From Myxococcaceae bacterium (GTDB lineage Bacteria > Myxococcota > Myxococcia > Myxococcales > Myxococcaceae): a stretch of 45,717 bases of DNA. The DNA lies in contig JAIBBR010000026.1 in assembly GCA_019694575.1 (NCBI GenBank), positions 1-45,717 on the forward strand, written 5' to 3'. The translations under genes and the position numbers were made by a program. The notes under the pieces are model-generated. The model made no database searches. It was not told the DNA's origin and worked only from the letters and a program-made list of their open reading frames with translations. Positions 26,501-35,152 of this stretch are shown here, piece by piece; positions within the stretch are counted from its first letter, which is position 1; the number at the start of each line of letters is the position of its first letter.

Positions 26501-29500
26501 GCATGTGCAGCCGACGGCGCAGCTCGGGCGCGAGCATGTCTTTCGCGACTTGCAACAAACGGCGGTCCCACGGTTGCGCGGCCTTCGCCCCACCCGCTTG
26601 CGCGGCCAACTCAGCGCGCGTTTCCAACGCCTCGCGGTCATCGGGTGTGACGGCGAGCAGTGCTTCCCACGCTTCGGCGGCGAGCAACGCTTCTTGCGCG
26701 GCCGAAAGCAGCTGCGCGCGTTGCCGCAGCAATGCTTCGCGCTCTTCGGGCACCGCTTGGGCCCGCCGCAACCGCAGCTCGGCCTGGCGACGCACGTCTT
26801 TGCCGGCACGCTCGAGCAGCAGCGCAAACGCCTGTGCATGTTGCGGGTGCGCCTCGAAGGCCTGGTCTTCACAAATCGACGCGCGCTCAATGGCGCCCGA
26901 CTTGCGAAAAGCCTGCGCCGCGGCGAGCCAGGTGTCAGCCGCTTCGGCGCCTTCTAACTTCTGGGCCCGGCTCGACAGCAGCGCCGCTTGGCCCTGCACG
27001 TCGCCGGTGTGCACCAGGTGCTTGAGGTGGCGTGCGTAAGAAGCGTGAAGCGGGTTCTTCTCTAATAGAATGGCGTCGAAATCGGCCGCGTCGTTGGGCC
27101 GGCCCAAGTCGTAAAGCAAATCGGCCACGGTGGCGGTGAGCGTGTCGTCATCGGGCCGCGCCGCCCGGGCCGCCAAGAGCGCCGCTGCCGCTTCATGCGG
27201 CTTTTGCGCCCGGTCTTTGTAAAGCGCGGCGGCTTTGAGGAGCAGCTGCGCTTTTTCAGCCGGCGTGGGCGCACGCATCGCCGCGTCTTCGAAGTACGCC
27301 GCCACTTCGACAATGCGGTCAGTGCGCTCGAGCAACCACAGCAGCAGCACTTCGGCGTCAGTGAAATGCGGCACCCACTGCAACGCCTGGCGCAGCGCAG
27401 CTTCAGCCTGGTCAGGCGCCCACAACGGCGCGTGCTCGTATGTCTGGCCCTCGGCCGAGAGGCCCAAGTGCAACCGGGCCAATTGGTAGAAAGCCACCGC
27501 ACGGTCTTGCGGGCCGCCCACGCCTTCTAAGGTGCGCTCGAGCCAGTCGATTTCGCCTTCGCGGTTGCTGCGCCGCTGCGCCAATGCCACGCCCATGCGC
27601 GCAGTGTCGAGTTGGTGCTCCAGCTCCCAGCTCTTTTCCAGCGCGTCGTTGGCGGCGTCGAGGTCGAGCTTGGCGTCGCGGTGCAGCTCGGCCGCATGGC
27701 GCCAGTGCATCGCGCTTTCAGACACCATGCCTTCGTCTTCGCACAGCTCGGCCATGGCGATGACGGTACGCAGCGCGTCGTCGGTGCGGCTTAAGCTCTC
27801 GGCGAGCACCGCTTCTTCTTCGTAAGCCTTGAGCGCGCCCTCGACGTCGCCCTTCGTCAGCCGGGTCTGCGCAATGTCGAGCAGCGCGTTGATGAGCTCG
27901 CCCGGGCGGCCCGCGTCACGCAGCAGTTGCGCGCGCTCTTCACGCAGCGAGACGTCTTCCGGTGCTCCGGCGATGGCCTTCGACCACAGCGTCGACGCCA
28001 GCTCGACGTCGGCCACCTGCATGTACGCCCGGCGCGCCAACGACACCAACAACTCTTGCGTGCGCGGCGACGCAGACAACGACAGGCCGTAGTCTGACAG
28101 CAACCCCAACGCCTCGCGTGGAGACGCTTCTTCAATCAGCGAAGCCAACCGCTCCACCGCGGCCCGGTTGAGCGGGCGTTCTTTGTGCAGACGGCGCAGC
28201 GACTTTTCGGCCAGCGTGTTGTCATTGAGCGCTTCGGCCAAGTCAGCCAAACGCAACAGCGCGGCTTCGGCGGCTTCGGGGTTGTCTTCGAATGAAAGCT
28301 CGGCGCACACCGCTTGCTGCAGCGGCAACGCTTCGTTAAGCGCGCCATGCACATAGAGCAAGTCGGCCAAGTCGACGAGCTCGTCGCCCCGCGCCGCGTC
28401 TTTCGCGTGGGCTTTGCGCGCCAACCGCAGTGCCCGGGCCACGTCACCTTGTTCACGGGCCAGCGCCACGCCTTCGCGCAACGCTTCGGCCGCTTCATGG
28501 GGCGCGAGCAGTTCAGCCGCTTCTTCAAGCAGCGTGGTGGCTTCTTCGGTCTCACCGCGCTCAGCCACCAGCAGCGCCAGACGGCGGCGAGACTCGACAT
28601 CTTGAGCATCGAACTGCACCACGCGGCGCAGCGCAGCTTCACCCGGGCCTTGCTGTGAGAGCTGGTCAAGGTACAGCCCCGCCAACTGCCGGTAGAGCGG
28701 CGCCGCCTCGGCCTTGGGCATTTGCGCGGCCTGCGCGGCGAGCACTTCGGCCAAACCGCCGAAATCACCCACTGCCAACAAGTTGCGCTTCAAGCCTTCG
28801 GTCGCCGCGCCATGCCGTGGGGCGAGCGCCAACGCCGCTTCGAAGCTCTGCACCGCTTCTGCACGGGCGCCGCGCTCTTCGAGCAACTGCGCGCGCGAAA
28901 GCAGCGCTTCGACCCGCTTCGGAGCCGACCCTTGCTTCGACGCTTCGAGCAACGCACTCTCGGCGCCCGGCCCGTCACGCAAGGCACGCGCGGTATCAGC
29001 CAGGCCCATGAAGGCTTCGAAGCGCTCTTCAGGGGCGAGCGGCAAGTCGACCATCGCGCGGTACGCCTCTTGGGCGTGGCGCATGTCTTCAGCCTGGTAG
29101 CGTGAACGGGCAATCGCCAACAGGCGCTCGGCGGCGTCTTTGAGCAACGGCCCGTCATTGCGGGCACGCGAAATGGCCAACTTCCACGCGGCGAGCTCGG
29201 CGCTGTCGTCTTTCGCTTGACGCGCCGTTTCGGCCAGCAAGCGGAGCAGCGGCACCGGGCGACTCGAGAGCGACGCGGCTTCAACCAAATCGGCACGCGC
29301 GGCCACCATGTTGTCAGAGAGCCGGTAAAGCTCAGCGCGACGGGCCAGCAATTCAGCCTTCTCGTCAGCCTGCGCGGCGTCGATGAGCTGGGTGAGCAGG
29401 TCTAACCGCTCGCCACGGGTGTCGTCATCGAGCGGTAACAGCAGCAACAGCTTGCCCGCGGCCCAGGTGTCGCTGGGCGTGTCGCGCAGAATGCTACGCA

Positions 29501-32500
29501 ACCCTTCAATGGCGGCGCCCGTGCGGCCGAGCGTCAACGTGCCTTCGGTGTACTCGCGGCGGGCCTTGCTGCGCGCTTCGCCTGACAAGCGCGGCCACAA
29601 TTCGCCGAGCAAATCGACCAGCGGCTCGCCTGCTCCAGCGCGCCGGTGCAGGTCAGCCAACTGCAAAGACGCATCTAAGTCGTCGGGCCGGTGCGCGACG
29701 TACCAACTCAAATGACGGCGCGCGGTGTCGTAATGGCTGGCGCGCAGGGCCGCCAACCCCGCCTTGCGCGTGAGCACCAAACGGTCGAGCTCGGCCTCTT
29801 GCGTGTCAGGGTCGTTGGGGTCAGCCTGAAGAATGGCTTCCAAGTCGGCCAGCGCGCCTTTCGCGTCGGTCTCTAACCGCAAGTCGACGCGGCGCAGCCG
29901 AGCGGGAATGAAGAGCGGGTCTTTGTCGAGCGCTTGGCTCAAATAATTGTCTTCGCGCGCGGTGTCTTGCGCCAAGCGCGCGGCACGCAACAAGTAGCGG
30001 GCGGCGACGCGGGCTTCGGCAGAAAGGCCGGCGCGACGGGCGAGGAGCTTGGCCGCTTCTAACCGCTCGCCGCGCTTGAGCTCGAGCTCGGCCATCGCCT
30101 CCAACGTTTCGCCGGCGTGCTCGCCGTGAGGCGCCGCTTCCAACGCGGCGTTGAGGCGCAAAATCGCACCCGACGTGTCACCCGTTTTGAGCAGGGCTTG
30201 CGCACTCTTGAAGAAGAGCGGCGCGGCGTCAGCGTGACGGCCCGCCTGCTGCAACGCTTGCGCGCGCGAAGCCCACAAATCGGTCAGCTCGCGGGTAAAG
30301 CCGCCGTCGGCATAGAGCGACTCCAGCCGGCCGGCGAGCTCGTCGTCGAGCCGCCGCAGGGGAAAAGCCAGCGCATAGTTTTCGCGCGCGGCATCGCGGT
30401 CGCCGAGCAAGTCACAGGCTTTGCCCAAGCGAGCGCGAATTTCGGCCACCCGCTCGGGAGCAGCATGCCGCGGCAACATCGCCAGCACTTCTTCCAACGC
30501 TTTGCGCGCATTGAGCGGCCGCTCGCAACGCAGCGAGAGCGCCGCCAAGTCGGTGAGCGAATTGATGTCGGCGAAAAGACGCGCCGCTTTTTCCAACGCC
30601 ACCAACGCTTCACCCGCGCGGCCCAAGCGTACTTCCAACACTTGCGCCAATTCGCGAAAGCACGCCGCCGCCAAACGTTTGTCGCCCAGGTTTTCGGCCA
30701 CCTGGGCGCGGCGCTCCAACGCCCACGCCAAGCCAGCCATATCGGCACGGCGGCGCTGCAAACCGCACAGCTCGCCCAACACCGGCAAGTCATCGACTTC
30801 GACTTTGAGCACTTCGAGATAGGCGTAAACCGCCAAGTCCAAATCGAAGGCCAAGTCGCGCGCCGCCACCGCCAGTCGGCGCAGGTAACGCACCTTATCT
30901 TTCGGCTCGGGCGTGATTTCGGCGAGCGACTTCAAGCAGCGGCACAATTGGCCACCGTCGCGGCGGCTCTCGGCGAGCGCCAACATGCCTTCGAGCGCCA
31001 AGCGGTTGCGGCCGTCGGCCTCCAACGCCTGGAGCAGCAGCCGTTCGGCTTTTTCGGGCTGACCCAAGCGCCCGCGGTACAGCTCGCCCGCTTCGGCCCA
31101 GAGCGCCGAGCGCCGCGTCGGGTCGTCGATGACCGCCGCTGCTTTTTCGCACGCATCAGCCAACTCGGCGGCGCGGCCATTGGCGCGAAAGAAAGGCAAC
31201 AACTCGTCGAGCGCGGTGAGGTCGGTGGCGTCTAACGTCAGCGCTGCTTCTAAATGGTCTCGCGCGCGGGCCGGCTCACCCAACTTGCTTTTGAAGAGCC
31301 TCGCCAACGCATGGTGCGACTGGTGCGCGGCCTGACGAATGGCGTCGGTGCGCGGAGCCGGCCCCGCCAACTCAATCGTCTGCTGGTACCCCGCGACAGA
31401 TTCTTGCAGGCGGCCCAACTGCTCGGCCACGCGCGCGGTGAAATACAAAGGCTCGGGCTCGCCAGGGAGCAACGAGACGGCTTCGCGGTAACGAAGCAGC
31501 GCGTTCTCCATTTGGGTGAGGCCTTTTTCCCACACTTGGCCAGCGAGCAAATTGGCGCGGCCGATGCGGTCGACTTCGTGACGGCCCAATGCCACTTCGC
31601 GCAAGCGGTCTAACGCTTTGATAGCGCGCAGGTGCTCGCCGCCTCTGAAACAGAGCTCTCCCAATTGGAGCAGCGCATCGGGGTGGTCAGGCGCCAGCCG
31701 CAACGCCGCTTCACAGTGCAGCCGCGCGCCCGCCAAATCGTCTTCGGTCTGCGCGCACAACCGCGCCAATTGCACGTGCGCGTCAGCGGCGTCGGCAGCG
31801 TCACGGGCGAGCGCGGCGAGGCGGCGGTACGCGCGAATGGCTCCGGCACGGTCTTTGGCTTGGTCAGACGCACGGGCCAACGCTTTGAGCGAAGGCAAGT
31901 GGTCAGGCTTGATGCCGAGCAGCTCGTGCAGCGCTTTGACCGCCATTTGCGGTGCGTGATCTCTGCCTGCGCGCGCGGCGGCTTCAGCAGCGAAGAACGC
32001 GCCCGCCTCTTCTTGGTTTTTGCGCGCCAGTTGCGACAGGCCCAAGTAACGCTCGGCGGCCCGTGCGTTTTCTCCGCGGCGTTCACGCACCACGGCGTCA
32101 GCCCACAACGCGGTGGCACTGCGGTCGCGGCGGCGCTGAAGCGAAGCGGCAATGTCCAGCACCAATTCATGTGCTTGCACGTCGGCGACGAGCAACGTGA
32201 GTAAGCGTTCAGTCGCAAAGGGGTGCGCTTCGGTGGCGTCGCCCAACTTCAAATACGCTTCGCGGGCCTCACGCAACTTGCCTTCAGCGAGCAGCTCTTC
32301 AGCATCGGCGAACGCGCGCGCGCCTTCGAGGGTGAGCAATAAATCTTCATCGGGAATGGCCGGAGGCGGCAGCCCACCCGCGGCGAAACGCAACTTCAAA
32401 CCCTTGCTCGACACCTGCGCTTCGGCGAGGCGAGCCTGGTCTAACGACGGCATTTTGTAACCGCGGCCGACGGCAGCTTGCTCCACCAGCTCTTGCAGCA

Positions 32501-33053
32501 CGCGGGTGGTGAAACCATTGGCGCCCCGCCGCTCGACGCTGGGCAGAATATTCAAGTCATTCAGGGTGACCGCCATCATCGCGGGCAGGCGTGAAGCGGG
32601 CGTGGGCGAAAAGGCGTAGAAACGAACGTCGTAGACGTAGACCGCGAGTTTGTCGCCCTCGCCGTCGAACGCCACCTTGAAAGTGAACGGCGCGCGCTCA
32701 ACCGCCCGCAGCCGCGCTTGCCCCTCGATGTAACCGGGGCGAAAGTGCAGCTTCAAGTCTTCCAAATCAGCGAGCTTGGCCGACAGCTCAGAGACTTTGC
32801 GCGCGATGACTTCGGCGTCGACGTGCACTTCGAGATAGCCGAAATCGAGCTTTTTCTTTTGGTACTTGGTGGCGCCGCCCGAAATGTTCAGGGGAAACGT
32901 GACATCGGGAATCTGCAGGGCGAAGTCGGTGATGTTAATGCCCGGCGTCAACGTGAGTGGCGGAAAGCCGACAAACGCGCGGCGGTCGAGCAAGCGAAGC
33001 TCGGGCCCGGCCGTTTTGGCCTTACTGGCAGCTTGTTCATTTTCTATCGACAT
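23508..33053 (-). CDS. Giant tetratricopeptide-repeat protein
   Basis: The protein has about 3181 residues. I start at the ATG at 33053 (MSIENEQ); a GTG 30 bases upstream falls in a palindrome and lacks a ribosome site. Residues about 25-240 form a beta-rich N-terminal domain (RRAFVGFPPLTLTPGINITD, then LKLHFRPGYIEGQARL). From about 245 to 2900 there are dozens of TPR helix pairs, many with the A..Y......P....A pattern (for example LGELCFRGGEHLRAIKAL). The last ~200 residues, with VLGVGALTVFGAQELTYL, resemble degenerate M48-like domains that end some long TPR proteins, without an HExxH site. No signal peptide or membrane helix was seen. It should be a cytoplasmic scaffold; the partner is unknown. 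Confidence 0.85.
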   Translation of the reverse strand: MSIENEQAASKAKTAGPELRLLDRRAFVGFPPLTLTPGINITDFALQIPDVTFPLNISGGATKYQKKKLDFGYLEVHVDAEVIARKVSELSAKLADLEDLKLHFRPGYIEGQARLRAVERAPFTFKVAFDGEGDKLAVYVYDVRFYAFSPTPASRLPAMMAVTLNDLNILPSVERRGANGFTTRVLQELVEQAAVGRGYKMPSLDQARLAEAQVSSKGLKLRFAAGGLPPPAIPDEDLLLTLEGARAFADAEELLAEGKLREAREAYLKLGDATEAHPFATERLLTLLVADVQAHELVLDIAASLQRRRDRSATALWADAVVRERRGENARAAERYLGLSQLARKNQEEAGAFFAAEAAARAGRDHAPQMAVKALHELLGIKPDHLPSLKALARASDQAKDRAGAIRAYRRLAALARDAADAADAHVQLARLCAQTEDDLAGARLHCEAALRLAPDHPDALLQLGELCFRGGEHLRAIKALDRLREVALGRHEVDRIGRANLLAGQVWEKGLTQMENALLRYREAVSLLPGEPEPLYFTARVAEQLGRLQESVAGYQQTIELAGPAPRTDAIRQAAHQSHHALARLFKSKLGEPARARDHLEAALTLDATDLTALDELLPFFRANGRAAELADACEKAAAVIDDPTRRSALWAEAGELYRGRLGQPEKAERLLLQALEADGRNRLALEGMLALAESRRDGGQLCRCLKSLAEITPEPKDKVRYLRRLAVAARDLAFDLDLAVYAYLEVLKVEVDDLPVLGELCGLQRRRADMAGLAWALERRAQVAENLGDKRLAAACFRELAQVLEVRLGRAGEALVALEKAARLFADINSLTDLAALSLRCERPLNARKALEEVLAMLPRHAAPERVAEIRARLGKACDLLGDRDAARENYALAFPLRRLDDELAGRLESLYADGGFTRELTDLWASRAQALQQAGRHADAAPLFFKSAQALLKTGDTSGAILRLNAALEAAPHGEHAGETLEAMAELELKRGERLEAAKLLARRAGLSAEARVAARYLLRAARLAQDTAREDNYLSQALDKDPLFIPARLRRVDLRLETDAKGALADLEAILQADPNDPDTQEAELDRLVLTRKAGLAALRASHYDTARRHLSWYVAHRPDDLDASLQLADLHRRAGAGEPLVDLLGELWPRLSGEARSKARREYTEGTLTLGRTGAAIEGLRSILRDTPSDTWAAGKLLLLLPLDDDTRGERLDLLTQLIDAAQADEKAELLARRAELYRLSDNMVAARADLVEAASLSSRPVPLLRLLAETARQAKDDSAELAAWKLAISRARNDGPLLKDAAERLLAIARSRYQAEDMRHAQEAYRAMVDLPLAPEERFEAFMGLADTARALRDGPGAESALLEASKQGSAPKRVEALLSRAQLLEERGARAEAVQSFEAALALAPRHGAATEGLKRNLLAVGDFGGLAEVLAAQAAQMPKAEAAPLYRQLAGLYLDQLSQQGPGEAALRRVVQFDAQDVESRRRLALLVAERGETEEATTLLEEAAELLAPHEAAEALREGVALAREQGDVARALRLARKAHAKDAARGDELVDLADLLYVHGALNEALPLQQAVCAELSFEDNPEAAEAALLRLADLAEALNDNTLAEKSLRRLHKERPLNRAAVERLASLIEEASPREALGLLSDYGLSLSASPRTQELLVSLARRAYMQVADVELASTLWSKAIAGAPEDVSLREERAQLLRDAGRPGELINALLDIAQTRLTKGDVEGALKAYEEEAVLAESLSRTDDALRTVIAMAELCEDEGMVSESAMHWRHAAELHRDAKLDLDAANDALEKSWELEHQLDTARMGVALAQRRSNREGEIDWLERTLEGVGGPQDRAVAFYQLARLHLGLSAEGQTYEHAPLWAPDQAEAALRQALQWVPHFTDAEVLLLWLLERTDRIVEVAAYFEDAAMRAPTPAEKAQLLLKAAALYKDRAQKPHEAAAALLAARAARPDDDTLTATVADLLYDLGRPNDAADFDAILLEKNPLHASYARHLKHLVHTGDVQGQAALLSSRAQKLEGAEAADTWLAAAQAFRKSGAIERASICEDQAFEAHPQHAQAFALLLERAGKDVRRQAELRLRRAQAVPEEREALLRQRAQLLSAAQEALLAAEAWEALLAVTPDDREALETRAELAAQAGGAKAAQPWDRRLLQVAKDMLAPELRRRLHMRLGHAALESSAYRDAVDSFEAAYGLDAEGPVGREALSLLSEAYARLQDTDGLYSTTVRLAQRSSGQEAEALYRRAVGLFDEPQRAVDALVPLLKLRPGDEALYAKGQAAFAALGRFGELLGLHERYAHAAGAARGAEALLQAADVAQSELGDDDKAQELRREAAVLDPKNPIALKAVVDEHRRKGDELALLEVLKQWVEVLVDPQGKAEARLEMAALHEKRGNDAAARLAYQAVAAGGASSSGYAAALEALERIATKSEDPGELASALIARADLFDGQAKADLLLRAAASLQKTGDLRAAVQTVQQSLAARASEEAFLLSAALHRQLGEPAAAAGALVQAAFGVKGQRKASVMLEAVQAWEEAGQVEEARELLTRLLDEMPKALAAREAAQWYLRFGAAGKAAQLGFKPAMDAGAIDEALALARAANEEAWVDEALWAKATAEPKSASQLVSRLTERNDEAGLMKLAGLLEKRGAPREAEALWRELFFARHQAGALEALVRLGSLGAVAQAAVDAPEAWVLEQLLPYAESLAEQAREALWLAAAHALPARRQGIWVSLAQLQQAAQRYEEAIATLGQVVADETDAKARAALQLERAELLRHSLNKPQAAVELYEKTLIDDAQSVAAVRALAELTQGQAPERFVGWVERLEALAGVKAIEPFRLARADAYEALGRLRDAYRVLAELPELPELIRRRARLAEELGLLGESLTLRERVAETHSERDVILTGYLKSDLVPFAVRLGTRMLDEGALTGTSLRLLAERLAPTAQGAELACRVWLDLLAEQPHDADGWTLFAEALRLCQRTVDAVLADGFGAALTASDLPAPQVKLNHLKLTPGLKFPALPEGLVKLDEQTMPRLHGALSDALAGLGAQKVSVLLDAKGGIEAWQGGSRVLVLGVGALTVFGAQELTYLAALALAMGEDGRRYAETGVAAHLAASAVTAFDAYPASLAACRVISFLDSQARQKAGTAVNAVQVLGQSEAFVAIAKRALERLRKK

Positions 33054-33079
33054 GAACGCCTGTGGCGCACCGTAGCACT

Positions 33080-33091
33080 GCACTCAAGTGC
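33080..33091. promoter_or_regulatory. Palindrome GCACTCAAGTGC upstream of the TPR giant
   Basis: Arms GCACT and AGTGC flank a CA centre. The site lies 26 bases before the ATG at 33053, in the 5' leader or promoter of the operon, and between two divergent genes. It may be an operator or a leader hairpin. Confidence 0.25.
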
Positions 33092-33146
33092 CCGAAATTT
33101 CTGTGTTGAATTGATTTAGTGCAAAAACCAATGCACGAGGGCGTTG

Positions 33147-33431
33147 GTGAAACCTTGGCTAATAGCAACTCCTGACGGCGTCGAGCTGTTGATCTGGGCA
33201 CAACCACGGGCATCACGCACCCGCGTGGCCGGTGAGCACGGCGGCCGGCTGAAAATTCAGCTCGCGGCGCCGCCAGTCGACGGTGAAGCCAACGATGAGC
33301 TGCTCTTGTTTCTGGCTGGGCATTTGGGCCTCAAACGCGGGCAAGTGACGCTGCTCGACGGCGCCAGCGGTCGCCACAAGCGCGTGAAGCTTCACGGTGT
33401 CGACACACGCATCGCCTCGCGGTTGCTTTGA
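33147..33431 (+). CDS. DUF167 (YggU) family protein
   Basis: The 94-residue protein belongs to the DUF167/UPF0235 family, represented by E. coli YggU. The family pattern is clear: LLIWAQPRASRTRVAGEHGG, then LKIQLAAPPVDGEANDELL, then LGLKRGQVTLLDGASGRHK and the final RVKLHG. I start at GTG 33147, five bases after GAGGG; the TTG one codon earlier is too close to that site. The fold is a small alpha/beta protein of unknown function in most bacteria. It is divergent from the TPR giant, with a 93-base gap that must hold both promoters. The next gene starts 99 bases later on the same strand. Confidence 0.92.
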   Translation: MKPWLIATPDGVELLIWAQPRASRTRVAGEHGGRLKIQLAAPPVDGEANDELLLFLAGHLGLKRGQVTLLDGASGRHKRVKLHGVDTRIASRLL

Positions 33432-33529
33432 CTTGCACCTTCGAAAAAAAAACGAGCAGCTCCACGCCGCTTAAAACCATCGAACAGCGCGTACGTTGCA
33501 GAGGTTCCACCCCCACGGAGGAACTTCAC

Positions 33530-34507
33530 ATGTTGACCCGCCGCACGCTTCTTTTCGCAACATTGGCTCTGGTACCAAGCGGCGCATTCGCCGCGCCCTT
33601 CGAGCTTGAACCTGGCATCACCGTGCTTGAGCCTTTGAGCCACGGCGCGCTCAGTGTGTACCCGTTGGTACAAACCGAGCGGGCGGCAGTGCCTTCGGGC
33701 AAGTACCTGTCGTTGAAACAAGGCGTCGCCACCGGCGTGGTCACCGTCAGCGAAATGCCCAACGGCGGTGACGTCAACCGCCTGCGGGTGAAGAACACTT
33801 CTGCCCAGCCGCTGTTGTTGCTGAGCGGCGAAATCGTGCTCGGCGGCAAACAAGACCGCGTCACCAGCACCGACACGGTCGTCGAGGCCAACAGCGCCCG
33901 CGTCGTCTCTGTGTTCTGTGTAGAGCACGGCCGATGGAACGGTCAGGCCGCCTTCGCTGGCACCGGAGGTTTCGCCGAGGGCAAATTACGTCGCCTCGCC
34001 CGCTATGAGAAAGACCAGTCAGGCGTGTGGAACCACGTGGCGAAAAAAATAGCCGCGCTCAAAGCCTCGAGCAGCACCGGCACCTACCGCGCCGTCGCCA
34101 CCGGCAAGCAAGGCGAAGAAGCAATGAAACCGTACCGCGAACACATCGGCGCGCAGATGCAGGCGCACCCGCAGGCGAAGTCGATGGTGGGTTTGATGAC
34201 CGCGGTCAACGGCAACATTCTTTCAATCGACGTCTTCGATGACCCGGGCATGTTCTCAGAATACCGCGCGCAGTTGCTCGACGCCGCGTACCTCGATGCG
34301 TCGGCGCTTGATTTGAAGCCCACGACGAAGCCGGTGGCCCAAGCCGTGAAAGAGCTGGTGAGCGAGAACGAAGCGGCTTTACCGGTGCAAACGAGCCAGA
34401 GCGCGACTTCGCAGACCGAAACAAAAAACTCCCTCAACGCCATTGGCACCGGAGTCACCGCCGGCAAGCGCAAGCTCTACCGCAGCTACCAGAGCAAAAA
34501 TTATTGA
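33530..34507 (+). CDS. Exported ARPP-1-domain protein
   Basis: This 325-residue protein starts at the ATG at 33530, eight bases after GGAGG. Residues 1-21 form an export signal with twin arginines (TRRTLLFA), so Tat or Sec transport are both possible. The mature part matches the ARPP-1 domain (ARG and Rhodanese-Phosphatase-superfamily-associated). It shows KYLSLKQGVATGVVTVSE at 58-75, RVKNTSAQPLLLLSGE at 86-101, then VLGGKQDRV and VFCVEHGRW (128-136). The second half is helical with LDAAYLDASALD. The molecular function of ARPP-1 is not established. The export signal differs from cytoplasmic relatives I recall. Confidence 0.8.
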   Translation: MLTRRTLLFATLALVPSGAFAAPFELEPGITVLEPLSHGALSVYPLVQTERAAVPSGKYLSLKQGVATGVVTVSEMPNGGDVNRLRVKNTSAQPLLLLSGEIVLGGKQDRVTSTDTVVEANSARVVSVFCVEHGRWNGQAAFAGTGGFAEGKLRRLARYEKDQSGVWNHVAKKIAALKASSSTGTYRAVATGKQGEEAMKPYREHIGAQMQAHPQAKSMVGLMTAVNGNILSIDVFDDPGMFSEYRAQLLDAAYLDASALDLKPTTKPVAQAVKELVSENEAALPVQTSQSATSQTETKNSLNAIGTGVTAGKRKLYRSYQSKNY

Positions 34508-34603
34508 GGAGGAACGGCGGCCTTGAGGACCTGCCGGGGCGTGGGTGTCGAGGCTTCGTTCGGCCATCGATATGCGAATTGCTTCGGTCTTTCGGCGAGG
34601 TTT

Positions 34604-34638
34604 GTGAAACGGCGCACATTAGGTGTGCGTGGCTTCAC
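34604..34638. repeat. Hairpin after the ARPP-1 gene
   Basis: GTGAA at 34604-34608 pairs with TTCAC at 34634-34638. Inside it CGCACA at 34613-34618 pairs with TGTGCG at 34624-34629 around a TTAGG loop. It lies about 100 bases after the ARPP-1 stop. No T-run follows, so a terminator role is only possible. Confidence 0.35.
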
Positions 34639-34680
34639 ATACCTGCAGCAAGACGGCACTCACGCTCCGCACTTCGGCTC

Positions 34681-34703
34681 GGCTGGTCTCATTTGAGCCA
34701 GCC
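34681..34703. terminator. Hairpin between two convergent genes
   Basis: GGCTGG (34681-34686) and CCAGCC (34698-34703) form the base of a stem that continues as CTCA/TGAG, with one bulged T. It starts five bases beyond the stop of the minus-strand Spx/ArsC-like gene. A T-run is lacking, so it may act as a transcript-end hairpin rather than a classical terminator. Confidence 0.45.
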
Positions 34704-34708
34704 TTCAC

Positions 34709-35062
34709 TCAAGCCAACAGCGCGCGGTACTTTGCTTCGTCGAAGCCGACCAGCACCGCGTCGCCGTGCACCAGCACCGGGCGCTTCACCAACTTGCCGT
34801 CTTTCGACAGCCACTCGCGCAAGGTGGCTTCGCTCGCCGCCTGAATTTTTTCTTTGCCCAGCGCGCGGTACGACTGGCCACTGGTGTTGAGCCACTTCTG
34901 AATCGGCAAGCCGCTCTGCGAAATCCACTTCTTCAATTCAGCCAATGTCGGAGGCGCTTCGACAATCGCCCGGTCTTCGAAATCGACGCCGTGCTCGCGC
35001 AGCCATTTCTGCGCTTTTTTGCAGGTGCTGCAGCCTGAATACCCGAGGAATAATGCTTTCAT
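34709..35062 (-). CDS. Spx/ArsC-family thioredoxin-fold protein
   Basis: The 117-residue protein has the ArsC/Spx/MgsR/YffB fold. GYSGCSTCKKAQKWLREHGV carries a CSTC pair (Cys 11 and 14), followed by DRAIVEAPPTLAELKKW, then KWLNTSGQSYR, then KRPVLVHGDAVLVGFDE with the conserved cis-Pro. The CxxC pair is as in Spx rather than the single Cys of classical E. coli ArsC. Members include arsenate reductases, the RNA polymerase regulator Spx and the uncharacterised YffB group; sequence alone does not decide between these. It has no arsenic-resistance neighbours. It is flanked by a hairpin and stands alone. Confidence 0.85.
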   Translation of the reverse strand: MKALFLGYSGCSTCKKAQKWLREHGVDFEDRAIVEAPPTLAELKKWISQSGLPIQKWLNTSGQSYRALGKEKIQAASEATLREWLSKDGKLVKRPVLVHGDAVLVGFDEAKYRALLA

Positions 35063-35152
35063 TGGTAGCAGTCTGAATTTCGCGCTTCACGCAGGCGGTC
35101 GACATTCACGTTAGCCGTGACTTTTCGAAACAGTAAAAAATCGCAACCTTGC

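Noticed and set aside
30117-31235. 372-codon plus-strand frame inside the giant TPR gene
   Set aside because: It is Gln/Arg-rich antisense of TPR coding sequence, one of many such frames in this region.
23508-33053. Giant TPR frame as an assembly fusion of several genes
   Set aside because: The frame is uninterrupted with constant TPR periodicity and no internal ribosome sites that stand out.
34504-34890. Plus-strand 128-codon frame after the ARPP-1 gene
   Set aside because: Arg/Pro-rich without a family match and it overlaps the Spx/ArsC-like gene on the other strand.
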